A stretch of 64,000 nucleotides of DNA. It comes from Pseudobacteroides cellulosolvens ATCC 35603 = DSM 2933. Lineage in GTDB: Bacteria > Bacillota > Clostridia > Acetivibrionales > DSM-2933. A program made the translations under genes and the position numbers. The DNA is taken from positions 3,237,001-3,301,000 of the forward strand of contig NZ_LGTC01000001.1 of assembly GCF_001262605.1 (NCBI RefSeq), in the 5' to 3' direction. The notes under the pieces are model-generated. The model was not told the DNA's origin. It worked only from the letters and a program-made list of their open reading frames with translations, and made no database searches. Shown here piece after piece: positions 18,148 through 28,331 of the stretch; the stretch's first letter is position 1; every line of letters begins with the position of its first letter.

Positions 18148-19122
18148 ATGAGAAAAGTTTTATGTATTCTACTATCTGTAATGCTTGTATTGACCAGCGG
18201 AATCCTTACATACGCAAAAGGTAATGGCAAAGACAACAGGGATGGCAAAAAATTTGAAGATAAGATCAAGGATAATGGAAAGGGACATGAAAAGGAAAAG
18301 GAAAAAGAAAAGGAAAAGAAGAATAATGAAGTAAAGAAAAACAACGATAAGAAAAATGAAACAGTTACTACAAGCGTCTATTATGATGAAGATTCTCTTA
18401 AGAATCAGATCAAAAAAGTATCCAAAGATCTTGAAAACATGAAGAAACTTTTGAAAGAGCTTCATTCCTTCAACAAAAAACATAAAAAGGATAAGACAAT
18501 GTTATTTATGAATGGTGAAGAAATTGATACAGGGGATGCTCCTCCGGTTATCAAATATGGAAGGACCTTGGTTCCTGTAAGAGCTATTTCAAAAGGTTTA
18601 AAAGCAAATGTTTCATGGAACCCCGACACAAAAACAGTAACTGTTACAAAATCAGTATATAGTGATGTTTACGGAGTAAGGAACATGACAGTGGAACTGG
18701 TTATTGGTGCAAGCACTATCAAAGTTGACGGTGCAAACGTTACAGCAGAAGTTCCCGCTTCTATTATAAATGGCAGAACCTTTGTTCCAATTAGACTTAT
18801 AGGTGAAATATTTAAAATGAATTTTGATTGGGATAGCGAATCAAATACGGTAATTATAATAGAAAGCACTACAACTATCAAAGTTTCAACAGCAACACCA
18901 GCACCTACTGCTGTCGTTACGCCAACAGCAACATCGACTCCAACAATTACACCAGCACCTACTGCTACCAGCACACCAACATCCACACCAACATCCACAC
19001 CAACTGCTACACCTACTCCTACAGCCACTTCAACGCCTACTCAAGCACCGACCAGCACACCGGTGAATACACCTACACCTACACCAACAACTGCAGCGGC
19101 AACACCTACAACTGCTGCATAA
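18148..19122 (+). CDS. Secreted stalk-domain (copper amine oxidase N-like) protein with Thr/Pro-rich tail
   Basis: 324 residues. It has a signal peptide (about 1-24), a Lys/Glu-rich charged stretch (25-75), a short helical segment and a copper amine oxidase N-terminal-like domain (about 115-230: MNGEEI, RTLVPVRAISKGL, SWNPDTKTVTV, NGRTFVPIRLIGEIF, DWDSESNTVII). The last ~80 residues are TPT-type repeats, probably an O-glycosylated wall-spanning stalk. The domain is non-enzymatic and common on clostridial surfaces. RBS GGAGGAG. It follows sigI-rsgI behind a SigI-like promoter, so it may be a SigI target. Exact role unknown. Confidence 0.85.
   Translation: MRKVLCILLSVMLVLTSGILTYAKGNGKDNRDGKKFEDKIKDNGKGHEKEKEKEKEKKNNEVKKNNDKKNETVTTSVYYDEDSLKNQIKKVSKDLENMKKLLKELHSFNKKHKKDKTMLFMNGEEIDTGDAPPVIKYGRTLVPVRAISKGLKANVSWNPDTKTVTVTKSVYSDVYGVRNMTVELVIGASTIKVDGANVTAEVPASIINGRTFVPIRLIGEIFKMNFDWDSESNTVIIIESTTTIKVSTATPAPTAVVTPTATSTPTITPAPTATSTPTSTPTSTPTATPTPTATSTPTQAPTSTPVNTPTPTPTTAAATPTTAA
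18893..19119 (+). repeat. Low-complexity repeats encoding Thr/Pro-rich tail
   Basis: Imperfect ACACCA/ACATCCACACCA units inside the stalk-domain gene. They are coding repeats, prone to length change. Confidence 0.8.
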
Positions 19123-19154
19123 TTATTACAGGCCATAGATTTGATAATGAAATA

Positions 19155-19207
19155 AAAGGTAACTTGTCTCCAATTTTTCAATTGAAAACAAGTTACCTTT
19201 ATTTTTT
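19155..19207. terminator. Terminator between the stalk-domain gene and glgB
   Basis: Perfect 13-bp stem AAAGGTAACTTGT/ACAAGTTACCTTT, then ATTTTTTG on the plus strand. It lies between convergent genes and can serve both. Confidence 0.9.
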
Positions 19208-19216
19208 GTTTATGCA

Positions 19217-21436
19217 TTAAGTCATATTCTTAAGTTTGAAATAAACAACTCCTAGAGGCGGTACTGTAATTAAAATAGAATTCTTTTTACCTTGGCATTC
19301 AATTTCTTCTGAAAGCATGCCGCCCTTATTTCCCTGATTGCTTCCACCATAAATTTCTGAATCACTGTTAAATATCTCCTCATAATACCCCGCAACAGGT
19401 ACTCCCATCCTATATCCGGTATGTAGCACAGGTGTGAAATTACATACCACAATTATCATGTTTTTCCAATCCTTTGCTTTACGGGCAAAACTGATAATAC
19501 TGTTGTCCGCATCGCAACAATCAATCCATTCAAAGCCTTCATGACTGAAATCAACCTCATGCAAAGCCGCTTCTCTTTGATATAAATGGTTTAGATCCCT
19601 TATATAATCTTTTAGCTTCTTATGCATATCATAATCTAAAAGATGCCAGTCCAGGCTGCGTTTATAATCCCACTCAATAAACTGTCCAAACTCATTTCCC
19701 ATAAATAGGAGTTTCTTGCCAGGATGAGCAAACATGTAACCATAGCTCCCTCTGAGGCCGGCAAACTTTTGCCAGTAATCACCAGGCATTTTATTAATCA
19801 TGGAACATTTGCCATGTACCACCTCATCATGGGACAATACAAGAATGAAATTCTCCGAAAAGGCATAAACAGATGAAAACGTCAGTTCACCTTGATGATA
19901 TTTTCTATAAATCGGGTCTTTGCTGACATACCTTAAGAAGTCATTCATCCATCCCATATTCCATTTATATGAAAATCCCAGACCTCCTACATGGGGAGGT
20001 TTTGAAACCAATGCCCAAGAAGTGGACTCCTCTGCAATCATCATTACATTTGGGAAATATTTATAAACCGTTGAATTCAACTGTCTCATAAAATCGATAG
20101 CATCAACATTTTCTTTTCCGCCCCATTTATTTGGCACCCATTCTCCATCCTTCTTTGCGTAGTCCAGATATAGCATGGATGCAACAGCATCAATCCTCAG
20201 ACCGTCAATGTGGTATTTTTCAAACCAAAAAACAGCATTGGATACAAGGAAGTTACGAACCTCATGCCTGGAATAGTTGAATATATGGGTACCCCAATCG
20301 GGATGTTCTCCCTGCCTTGGATCATAATGTTCAAACAATGCAGTTCCATCAAAACGTGCCAGTCCATGACCATCCTTGGGGAAATGTGCCGGAACCCAAT
20401 CCAATATAACACCTATACCATTTTCATGGCATTTGTCTACGAAATACATAAATTCTTCTGGCTTGCCATATCTGCTTGTTACCGAATAATACCCGGTTAT
20501 CTGGTATCCCCAGGACCCGTCAAAGGGATACTCCGAAATAGGAAGAAGCTCTATGTGTGTAAATCCCATATCCTTAACATACTTTATCAGTGAATCGGCC
20601 ATTTCAGTGTATGTAAGAAACCGCTCGCCATCCTCAGGAATTCTAGCCCATGATCCAAAATGCAATTCATATATTGATACAGGTTTTTCAAAGGTGCCGT
20701 TGTTGCTGCGTTGTTTTATCCATATGTCGTCATTCCATTTGTATTCGTCCAGATTATATACTATCGATGCCGTACCAGGCCTTAATTCGGAATAAAATGC
20801 GTATGGATCAGCTTTCAAATATATTTCACCATGTGGAGTCTTTATTTCATATTTGTATATTTCATCCTTGGTAATACCAGGTATAAAGATCTCCCAAACT
20901 CCCGAAGATCCCCTGCATCTCATCTGATTCCTTCTGCCATCCCATTGATTGAAGTTACCTACAACACTAACCCTTTTTGCACATGGAGCCCATACAGCAA
21001 ACAAGGTGCCCATAACCCCATCTATTGCCATTATATGTGCTCCAAGTTTTTCGTATACCTTATGATGGTTCCCTTCATTATAAAGATACAGGTCAAAATC
21101 AGATATTACAGGCAAAAACCTGTAAGGATCATACATAGAATAGCTGTTCCCACTGTCATCCTCTATCTCATACCTGTATAAAAAGTAATCCTTTTTGTCC
21201 CATACTTTAACTTCATAAAAACCGTTCTCATTGATCTTATCCATCAGGTAACTGCCATTTGTCTCTTCATCAATAACCTTAACACTTCTGGCATTTGGAA
21301 TAAATGCCCTTATAGCAAATCCTTTCATTTGCTTAGAAGTATTCTCCACTTTATGAATCCCCAAATAAGCATAGGGATCTCTTGATTCCGCATTAACAAT
21401 CTCATAAATCTTTTCTGTATCAGCTGCAATATTCAT
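19217..21436 (-). CDS. glgB: 1,4-alpha-glucan (glycogen) branching enzyme
   Basis: 739 residues. It makes alpha-1,6 branches in glycogen. An N-terminal E-set/CBM48 region (to ~230, with VVGNFNQWDGRRNQM) precedes a GH13 barrel with the four signature regions: DWVPAHFPKD, GLRIDAVASM (nucleophile Asp), AEES (acid Glu) and LSHDEVVHG. The C-terminal beta domain ends VVYFKLKNM. The ATG at 21436 is 8 bases after AAAGGTGG; the upstream GTG at 21448 falls within that site. No other glycogen gene lies beside it here. Glycogen storage is common in cellulolytic clostridia. Confidence 0.95.
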   Translation of the reverse strand: MNIAADTEKIYEIVNAESRDPYAYLGIHKVENTSKQMKGFAIRAFIPNARSVKVIDEETNGSYLMDKINENGFYEVKVWDKKDYFLYRYEIEDDSGNSYSMYDPYRFLPVISDFDLYLYNEGNHHKVYEKLGAHIMAIDGVMGTLFAVWAPCAKRVSVVGNFNQWDGRRNQMRCRGSSGVWEIFIPGITKDEIYKYEIKTPHGEIYLKADPYAFYSELRPGTASIVYNLDEYKWNDDIWIKQRSNNGTFEKPVSIYELHFGSWARIPEDGERFLTYTEMADSLIKYVKDMGFTHIELLPISEYPFDGSWGYQITGYYSVTSRYGKPEEFMYFVDKCHENGIGVILDWVPAHFPKDGHGLARFDGTALFEHYDPRQGEHPDWGTHIFNYSRHEVRNFLVSNAVFWFEKYHIDGLRIDAVASMLYLDYAKKDGEWVPNKWGGKENVDAIDFMRQLNSTVYKYFPNVMMIAEESTSWALVSKPPHVGGLGFSYKWNMGWMNDFLRYVSKDPIYRKYHQGELTFSSVYAFSENFILVLSHDEVVHGKCSMINKMPGDYWQKFAGLRGSYGYMFAHPGKKLLFMGNEFGQFIEWDYKRSLDWHLLDYDMHKKLKDYIRDLNHLYQREAALHEVDFSHEGFEWIDCCDADNSIISFARKAKDWKNMIIVVCNFTPVLHTGYRMGVPVAGYYEEIFNSDSEIYGGSNQGNKGGMLSEEIECQGKKNSILITVPPLGVVYFKLKNMT

Positions 21437-21488
21437 TGACAATACCACCTTTTTCTACAGTTTATATTCCAATCATAAAAGTTTAGTG

Positions 21489-21517
21489 CTTATACCTAAT
21501 AGATAATCTTATCCCAA
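21489..21517 (-). promoter_or_regulatory. Candidate SigA promoter of glgB
   Basis: Minus strand: TTGGGA (21512-21517), a 17-base spacer and TATAAG (21489-21494), about 50 bases before the glgB start. The rest of the 21518-21692 gap is AT-rich with nothing further seen. Confidence 0.55.
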
Positions 21518-21692
21518 TTCTTTTTTATGCTAACCTTATTTCGCCAAAAAAATTCAAAATCCTTTTATTTTAATAGTATTTTATCTTAATTATATTATCT
21601 AGGCTTTCTTATTATTTATCAGTTTGTTATATTTCCCACTTTTATAAGAATTATACGAGAAGTAATATTTCAATCATGCCTTACTAGACATT

Positions 21693-21722
21693 AAAAAAGG
21701 GGCTTGCCTGTTAAGGTGCCCC
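21693..21722 (-). terminator. Terminator of the diguanylate cyclase gene
   Basis: Minus strand GGGGC...GCCCC hairpin followed by TTTTTT, 27 bases after the stop at 21749. Confidence 0.85.
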
Positions 21723-21748
21723 AAATTCTTAATTGTTTTTTATTCTTT

Positions 21749-23023
21749 TTATTCCTTCTTTATCATTGCCATAGTCTTATCATAAACCTTAGTCATGTTT
21801 CTTCCGTCTCTCTTGGCTTGATACAGTGCCAAATCTGCTGTTTTTATAAGGTCATCCTTGTTATTACTGTATAACGGGAGAGTGGAAACCCCAATACTGC
21901 AACTAATTGACGGAATATCAATATCGCCGTATGGCGGCATGTAAGCTTTTTCAACAGCTTGTCTCACTCTTTCTGCAACATCATACGCAGTAACAACATC
22001 AGTTGAAGGCAAAACTACAACAAACTCTTCCCCTCCATACCTTGCAACAAGGTCTGTTACTCTTACTTCCTTAACTACCAGTTTTGCAAAAAGTGCCAAA
22101 ACATGGTCCCCTGCAAAATGTCCATAAGTATCATTTATCTTTTTGAAAAAGTCAATGTCGAGAATCATTATGCTAAGATTCTCCTTGGAATACAATGCTA
22201 TCTCAACCTGTTTCTTTAAAAACTCAACGAAATAACCTCTGTTATATACCTTTGTGAGATTATCATACTTTGAGCTCTTATCAAGAGTCGATATTTTACG
22301 TCTGCTTTTAATAAGAGTTTTAGCTATTTCGGTATACGATTTTATTTTATGGATTAATGCATCATTAAACTCATTTTCATATTGGCTATATAGTTGAAGG
22401 ATGCTCTGAGGCGAATCAATGCTTACAATGGTAAGGCAAACATAACTTCCCTGCTTGTATTCATTAAGCTGATACGCACATTTAATCCCATTCTGTATAC
22501 TTACTATCCTGCATTCTCTTCCTGTCCTAATAACAGGACATTTACTTGGTGACATATTGCAAAGAGGTACTTTCTCATGTCCAAGCCTTTGCCATGGATT
22601 TTCAAGATTGTTGTCCATACCTTCCACAGGAATAGTATTTTTATAAAATAATGTAATATTATTTACCGTTACAGTACGGCATATAAACTCATACATTCTT
22701 TCATATACTTCTCTCTCTGACTGAGCATTATGAATTGAATCGGTAAAGTCTTTAAAATTCTTAAGCTCTCTTACATAAGTTCTTTCTATAGTAATTCTGT
22801 TAAATATTATACCAAGTAAAACAAATATTATAAACGTAGAGACGGATGTCAGCACAACAAAAGGCATATGCAAAGCTATTTGGTCAGTTTTATGCTGATC
22901 AAAATAGCTATTCATAAATATAAATGCTGCTGTGCCTATTGATAAACATAAAGCAAGAGATATAAAAAGTATTGCTAAGAAGCCGATTTTCCCCTTTTCA
23001 GGGGCTCTGTTCTTTGCCAACAA
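21749..23023 (-). CDS. Membrane-bound diguanylate cyclase (GGDEF)
   Basis: 424 residues. Two membrane segments (about 14-36 and 50-73) precede a GAF-like middle region (about 90-230) and a C-terminal GGDEF domain. The active site is GGEEF in ARYGGEEFVVVLPS, so the enzyme should make c-di-GMP. An RVTD I-site lies five residues upstream, suggesting product inhibition. The middle region has several Cys (CNMSPSKCPVIRTGREC, KCAYQ, YVC), perhaps a redox or metal sensor. The start appears to be TTG at 23023, about 7 bases after AAAGG; an ATG at 23030 is out of frame and soon stops. Confidence 0.92.
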   Translation of the reverse strand: MLAKNRAPEKGKIGFLAILFISLALCLSIGTAAFIFMNSYFDQHKTDQIALHMPFVVLTSVSTFIIFVLLGIIFNRITIERTYVRELKNFKDFTDSIHNAQSEREVYERMYEFICRTVTVNNITLFYKNTIPVEGMDNNLENPWQRLGHEKVPLCNMSPSKCPVIRTGRECRIVSIQNGIKCAYQLNEYKQGSYVCLTIVSIDSPQSILQLYSQYENEFNDALIHKIKSYTEIAKTLIKSRRKISTLDKSSKYDNLTKVYNRGYFVEFLKKQVEIALYSKENLSIMILDIDFFKKINDTYGHFAGDHVLALFAKLVVKEVRVTDLVARYGGEEFVVVLPSTDVVTAYDVAERVRQAVEKAYMPPYGDIDIPSISCSIGVSTLPLYSNNKDDLIKTADLALYQAKRDGRNMTKVYDKTMAMIKKE

Positions 23024-23139
23024 TGTTCATCCTTTCTCTACAGGTTACTTTAGAAAATAACCATTTTACTTTACCATATCTATATCGGAATTTATAGCGT
23101 TTTATTTTATAGTAATACTATAGGTATATTGTTACAGAT

Positions 23140-23170
23140 GCGTTAAGGCCTGTATTACCTGCCTTAACGC
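23140..23170. other. Stem-loop between the SLH protein gene and the diguanylate cyclase gene
   Basis: Perfect 10-bp stem GCGTTAAGGC/GCCTTAACGC with an 11-base loop, 35 bases after the stop of the 1301-residue protein. No T run follows on the minus strand, so it is either a weak terminator or a leader element of the next gene. Confidence 0.5.
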
Positions 23171-23204
23171 TTCTAAAAAATAATACTTGATATAAAATAT
23201 TTTG

Positions 23205-26200
23205 TTATTTGATGTTCATAGCAGTCTCATCGGAATAACCAAGCCTCTTCTTCGTTATAGGATCAAAAGCTTCCAGTTTTCCTGTCACCACATAGCTTGA
23301 ACTGCTTGCATTGCTCTTTAGGTACACGTTTATTTTAACTTTTTGATCCGTTGTGTCAAATTTAACATTATTTATGGTTATATCTGCCAAAGGCTTACCG
23401 CCTGAATCGGTATAAGAATATGTCATGTTTTCCATAACCGGAGTCATTGCATTTGCCGTGTCAATCTCAATACGGTCAATCAAATTTCGAGGATCAACAA
23501 ATGTATTACCCTTCTTTAACTTTAATGTCAAATCATAATTTACAGGTCTTATATCATTAAGTTTAAGGTTATCGGTACCAATCAATACACTAAAGCTCTT
23601 ACCGTTATAGCCGCTGCTCATTACGCTTAAAGCTGGCTTAACAATCTTTACATTATGTAGAACAAAAGTATTTTCCTCCATATCACGGGTATTCACAACA
23701 CCTGATTCGTTCGCACGCAATGTAAATTCGTATTTAGTGCTGTCTAATGTTTTAAAATTCATTTTAAATACGATTTCTTCTGATTGATTTGGTTCAAGCT
23801 TGATTTTATTTGGGTAGCCCTTTGCATCAAGACTTAATATCCAAGGCTCTCTAGCTTTGATATTCTTGTAATCGCTTGTGGACTGAACTTCCCATAAACC
23901 AGTATTATAGGTTGGTGTAAGGTCATAAGTCTGTGCCTTGGATCCGTTATTTGCCACTGTTGCTTTTACAACTAAATTGTCCTTTCCGTTCCAATCACTG
24001 TCATTTGTATCATCGAAGTTCACAGATACTTTTGACATCCATCCTATTAGGTTGTAGCAGAACTTGTAATCCTCAACAGCCTTTCCACCTGACCTTACAA
24101 CATGCTTTGTAATTCCACATCCAACATCATTTGTTGTAATTACTATTCTTCCAGCCGGTCCGTTTGTCCCTGCTACATTTCTCACTGCCATGTTAGGATG
24201 CAATGTACCGTTAGTCTCCTGTATATTCAGTATAACTTCATCTGTAGGAAGCAGGCTGGATATATGCCTGTTATCGTCATTTAGCCACTCTTCACCATCA
24301 CCCAGCATTGAAATCTCACTGTTCTTGTTCATCAACCCTGGTGTAACTGCACGGCTGGATTTCTCAGAATCTATGGTAAATATATTATCGAAGAGAGGAT
24401 GCATCTTACCTTCATTATAAACTGGAACCTGTGCGTATTTATAGTTGTTTCCGGGACGCAGAGATACAAAGCCAACCTCGTCTGTAAATCCGTCTCCCGC
24501 CTTTATTTCCAAGCCAAGGCAATTTTCCCACCACAGCTGACCACCAGCATTTAAGAATGCTCTCATTTTATTTTGTATATCAGCTGAATAGGTTATCTTA
24601 CCATGTGATGCCTGATACAGCACATCATAACTCTTTGCTAATTTTTCAGGAGTAAGATTCGGATCGTCCAAAGAAACCTCCCAGTATTTGAATAGCTTGG
24701 ACTTTGCAATGTTATCAGGATTTCCTACAACACCTGTATCAGTCATGTCGGCTTCAAGATCAGTCTGTGCCTTTGCAATACTCCTTAAATCCTTAAAGTA
24801 TGTGGACGGATCCCAATGTATTGGTGTTGATGAGTTTTGATCCGGAGCATTCGGCATTTTAGCAGTGTTGAACTTTGCAGTATCGACAAATTCGTACTTG
24901 TTATAAGCCGGAGGATAAGGGTTAGTCAGCTCCCAATCCATGGGCTTGTTAATATTTCTATCTAAAAGCTCCAGCATTGTAAAGTCAGGATTAGGGTCAT
25001 TAACCTGTTTATTGTTGATAGAATCCCAAGCCGGTGCAGGAAGTGTAAGTATTCCCACATTAACCTTCCTCTTTTTCATTGTTATCCTAGGTACCTGAAT
25101 GGTTTTTCCCGGATCAGGCTTTATAAAATTGTTTTCCTTTTGTTTTAATGCATTATAGATAAATGATGCGGCCTCAGCTCTGTTAACAGGATTCTTGGGA
25201 TTTAAATTTCCGTTCTGATCCCCCTTCATAAGGGATTTTTCCAATGCCAGCTCTATGAAATATTTGAAGGAATCTGTGATTTTATCATAGTCCTTTGCCC
25301 TGTAATTGTTTAGTTTGGCACCCGGTTCACGATCGGGATCAAGTACAAAAACTTTACCATCCTTGTTATAATCAAGGCGTCTCGCACCAACTATGGCCAT
25401 CGCGAACTCTTCACGCCTTACATTTTTATTGGCTTGATAATCCTTAGAGCTGAAGGCTTTGCGGGTATTAATATCAATCTTTGACATTTTTTCCTTGAAG
25501 AAATAGTTATAATAAGCTTTCATGTACTGGTATGCCCAAAAGTCTGTTGGTATGTCGGATATTTTTGTATAATCTTCAGGCCTAAATGAACTGTCATTCT
25601 CAGCAATTGAATATTTCATTACATTAAAGGCCATGTATGCCACATGCTCTCCAATTATTGATTCCTTAGGCTTATAAGTATTATTTCCCTTGCCGAATAT
25701 AACTCCCTTGCTTGCAAGCTCCATAACCTGAATGTAAAACCAGTCGGATATCTTTACATCGCTAAAAGCCTTGGAATAGCTGACTTTGCTTATTCTTATT
25801 CCTGATATGGATGCCATACCGCGTTTAGCGATACAATTTAATGTAAGCCTGCCATCATCCGATACCTTTACAAGGTATGGACCCTTCTTTTCCCATCTGA
25901 GTCCTGACTTCTGGCTGTCAACCGTATCTGCAACTGCCCCGTTGGCAACCACATCAAATACCTGCTTGTTCTCCTTCAGAGTATCGGGTGTATACAAATA
26001 AACCTCATAAACACTGTTTCTGTCAGCATTCATGGAGAACTCAATATTATACCCCTTAACACTTGTATTTATAAACCTTGAGAGGTTATCATCCAACTGG
26101 GGCACCTGTTCTTCAAAAGGATCAAATGCAAACCAGTCTATGGCATTAATAATGCTCCCATTTGAGTTGTCAACCAGGTATAAATCATGTATGCCCGTTA

Positions 26201-27110
26201 CTTTATAGCTCAAAGGGCTTTCAACACAGCCTATTTCGTTTGTCATCCCTGTCGGGTTAATGGTACATATAGTTGTACCTGTAGGGCTGTCCACCCTAAT
26301 ATCAAAAGAACCGCTGACGCTGTTGTTAAGACGTGCTTTAAACTTTGCAGGCCCCTCAGTGCCAAAGTCCATGGATTTGTATAAATAGTAGCTGCCGTCG
26401 GAAGTATCATATGCTTTCGCTTTGATGGGATCAAAAACGCCTTTGGTAAATTTAAACCAATTAATATTGCATATACCATTGTCTCTCTCACCTGTAAAAA
26501 TGAGAAAAACCTTATGTAAGCCTTCTATACTTCCTGTAAGGCCGCATGAAACATCCACATATTTCTGGTAGCCGCCTGTATTTTTTACATTGCACTTTCC
26601 TACAAGCTCCCCACCTGGATGGTCAAGTCTCACTTCTATATTCCCACCCTCGGTTTCAGTAGATACACGTGCAGCAAATCCCTTGGTCCCTTTAGGAAAA
26701 TACAAGAAATCGTATCCTGCATAATCACCATTTCCTATATAAGCCAGATTCTGGCCACCATCAACATCCTGGCAGTTTTCCAGGGTAAGACCGTTATTTA
26801 CGGTGAGGGTCTCTGCTTCTATTCTGGTTAAGGCATTTACCTTATCTCCCTGTGCAGTAGATGTTGAAAACTCAGGTTCCTTTGCCATTACGGTAAAATT
26901 GTTTATAGAATTCTGTTTTATAAATGTGGTACCATCGAAGCCAACATCGTCTGATCCCCCCAGGTTGATGCTCATAATCGGAGTTGTAGTCCTTGTACAA
27001 TATGGACTAACCTTTGTCGACGCTGTGTCCGCGAAAGCCGGTATACTCGTAACAAGAAAGACAGCAAGCGTGATTACTGAAATACACTTTTTTACTCCAT
27101 TACTACTCAT
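23205..27110 (-). CDS. Large S-layer-anchored surface protein with CBM6-like domains
   Basis: 1301 residues. Signal peptide 1-28. A CBM6 beta-sandwich lies at about 95-228 (RIEAE, DGGQNLAYIGNGDYAGYD, NINWFKF), then a second shorter CBM6-like unit (230-335) and a jelly-roll segment (340-440). Three diverged SLH repeats at about 445-660 (FSDVKISDWFYIQVMELASK, FWAYQYMKAYY, FKYFIELALEKSLMKGDQNG) anchor it to wall polymers. The next part (680-980) resembles GATase-like/DUF4159-type folds (FLNAGGQLWWEN). The C-terminal ~290 residues look like Ig-like or CARDB sandwiches. No catalytic site was recognised; it probably binds polysaccharide at the cell surface. Start ATG follows GGGAGG. Confidence 0.8.
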   Translation of the reverse strand: MSSNGVKKCISVITLAVFLVTSIPAFADTASTKVSPYCTRTTTPIMSINLGGSDDVGFDGTTFIKQNSINNFTVMAKEPEFSTSTAQGDKVNALTRIEAETLTVNNGLTLENCQDVDGGQNLAYIGNGDYAGYDFLYFPKGTKGFAARVSTETEGGNIEVRLDHPGGELVGKCNVKNTGGYQKYVDVSCGLTGSIEGLHKVFLIFTGERDNGICNINWFKFTKGVFDPIKAKAYDTSDGSYYLYKSMDFGTEGPAKFKARLNNSVSGSFDIRVDSPTGTTICTINPTGMTNEIGCVESPLSYKVTGIHDLYLVDNSNGSIINAIDWFAFDPFEEQVPQLDDNLSRFINTSVKGYNIEFSMNADRNSVYEVYLYTPDTLKENKQVFDVVANGAVADTVDSQKSGLRWEKKGPYLVKVSDDGRLTLNCIAKRGMASISGIRISKVSYSKAFSDVKISDWFYIQVMELASKGVIFGKGNNTYKPKESIIGEHVAYMAFNVMKYSIAENDSSFRPEDYTKISDIPTDFWAYQYMKAYYNYFFKEKMSKIDINTRKAFSSKDYQANKNVRREEFAMAIVGARRLDYNKDGKVFVLDPDREPGAKLNNYRAKDYDKITDSFKYFIELALEKSLMKGDQNGNLNPKNPVNRAEAASFIYNALKQKENNFIKPDPGKTIQVPRITMKKRKVNVGILTLPAPAWDSINNKQVNDPNPDFTMLELLDRNINKPMDWELTNPYPPAYNKYEFVDTAKFNTAKMPNAPDQNSSTPIHWDPSTYFKDLRSIAKAQTDLEADMTDTGVVGNPDNIAKSKLFKYWEVSLDDPNLTPEKLAKSYDVLYQASHGKITYSADIQNKMRAFLNAGGQLWWENCLGLEIKAGDGFTDEVGFVSLRPGNNYKYAQVPVYNEGKMHPLFDNIFTIDSEKSSRAVTPGLMNKNSEISMLGDGEEWLNDDNRHISSLLPTDEVILNIQETNGTLHPNMAVRNVAGTNGPAGRIVITTNDVGCGITKHVVRSGGKAVEDYKFCYNLIGWMSKVSVNFDDTNDSDWNGKDNLVVKATVANNGSKAQTYDLTPTYNTGLWEVQSTSDYKNIKAREPWILSLDAKGYPNKIKLEPNQSEEIVFKMNFKTLDSTKYEFTLRANESGVVNTRDMEENTFVLHNVKIVKPALSVMSSGYNGKSFSVLIGTDNLKLNDIRPVNYDLTLKLKKGNTFVDPRNLIDRIEIDTANAMTPVMENMTYSYTDSGGKPLADITINNVKFDTTDQKVKINVYLKSNASSSSYVVTGKLEAFDPITKKRLGYSDETAMNIK

Positions 27111-27285
27111 TTTTTATAACCTCCCTTATAATTATATATAAGCCATAGGCTTAGAAACAAAATCATTTGGAATTTTGCAATCCAAAAATAGACAAAACCC
27201 CATGTCTTAACATTTTATCAAATAAGGAAGATTAATGAAAGTATAAAATTATGAACACATTGAATACAAATGACAGACTCTTTGA

Positions 27286-28327
27286 TTACAAAGAAAACCA
27301 GTCATCATCAGTAGTGTTCAACTCATCAGTTTCTAAAGCTTCAGGTTCTCCCCCATCCATTGCTATTCTATATAGTTTGTCATTATCGCTTTTGTTGCAG
27401 AAGAAAATATAATCCCCCACCAGATTAATAAAATCGCCCCTATAGTTACAAACAGTCTCAGGTATTCCGCTGTCTATCTCGATTCTGCATATTTTACCGT
27501 CCTCAGACTTGTTTATATAGTACACACAATTATTGAAAACATTTATATTACGGCATATGGAAGCATTCAGCATCTCATCATTGCCGCCGAAAATCCCTAC
27601 TTTGTACAGCTTAAAGCCATCGCTTTTATTGCTGTAAAATATTAAGTCATCAGATACATTTAAAAAATCCGACTCATTATCGTTTATTGTAGTCCTGTTA
27701 GCACCATCAGTCCTGATTCTATAAATCTTTCCCTTATCGCTTTTGTTGGAATAGTAAATCCAATTATCTACAACATTAAGGCTATGGGAAGAGTCTTTAT
27801 TGAGCTTAATCCTGCAGGCACCATCAGTCTTTATTTTATAAATTCTAAACCCATCGCTTTCATTGCAGTAATAGATCCAATCACCTATTACATTAATATC
27901 CCATGTTTTATCGTCATTGAGCTTTGTTCTTTCATTCCCCTCAATGCTGATCTTGTAGAGCCTGTCATCATCAGAAGCATTGCTATAATAAATCCAGTTA
28001 CCGATGACATTTATAAACCAGGCACTGTCTTCACAAAGCATTTTTGAATCACTTCCATCCGGCTTGGATCTGAAAAGTCCTTTTCCAACATTGGAATAAT
28101 ACACCCAAAATCCCTGGTGTGCAGCTAAGCCTCCATTAACTATATTGCCCGATGAGTTACCTCTTTCATTTACAAATTTATTGGTACCCAACGCAGATCC
28201 AAACAGGCTTACAGTCCTGTTTAACGGGCTTTTTTCTAGATCTTCTTCATCTTCTTCATCATCAACCAGCTCCATACCTATGCTGTCTTCAATTTCTCCA
28301 CCTTCAACTGATTCTTCTGTGCTGACA
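27286..28327 (-). pseudogene. DUF5050 repeat fragment (C-terminal half of the broken kinase)
   Basis: An acidic stretch (MELVDDEEDEEDLE) is followed by about seven ~40-residue repeats of the form WIYYSNKSDxxKLYKIxxDG. This is the DUF5050 pattern, likely a beta-propeller or solenoid. The first in-frame ATG is at 28275, but the frame is open to the insertion edge at 28327, and the upstream codons match the other side of the insertion. Expression would need a promoter in the insertion sequence. Downstream, 175 bp separate it from the SLH protein gene. Confidence 0.8.
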
Positions 28328-28331
28328 TCGT

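Noticed and set aside
18893..19119. Regular C/A-rich repeats
   Set aside because: Coding repeats for a Thr/Pro stalk, not CRISPR or satellite DNA.
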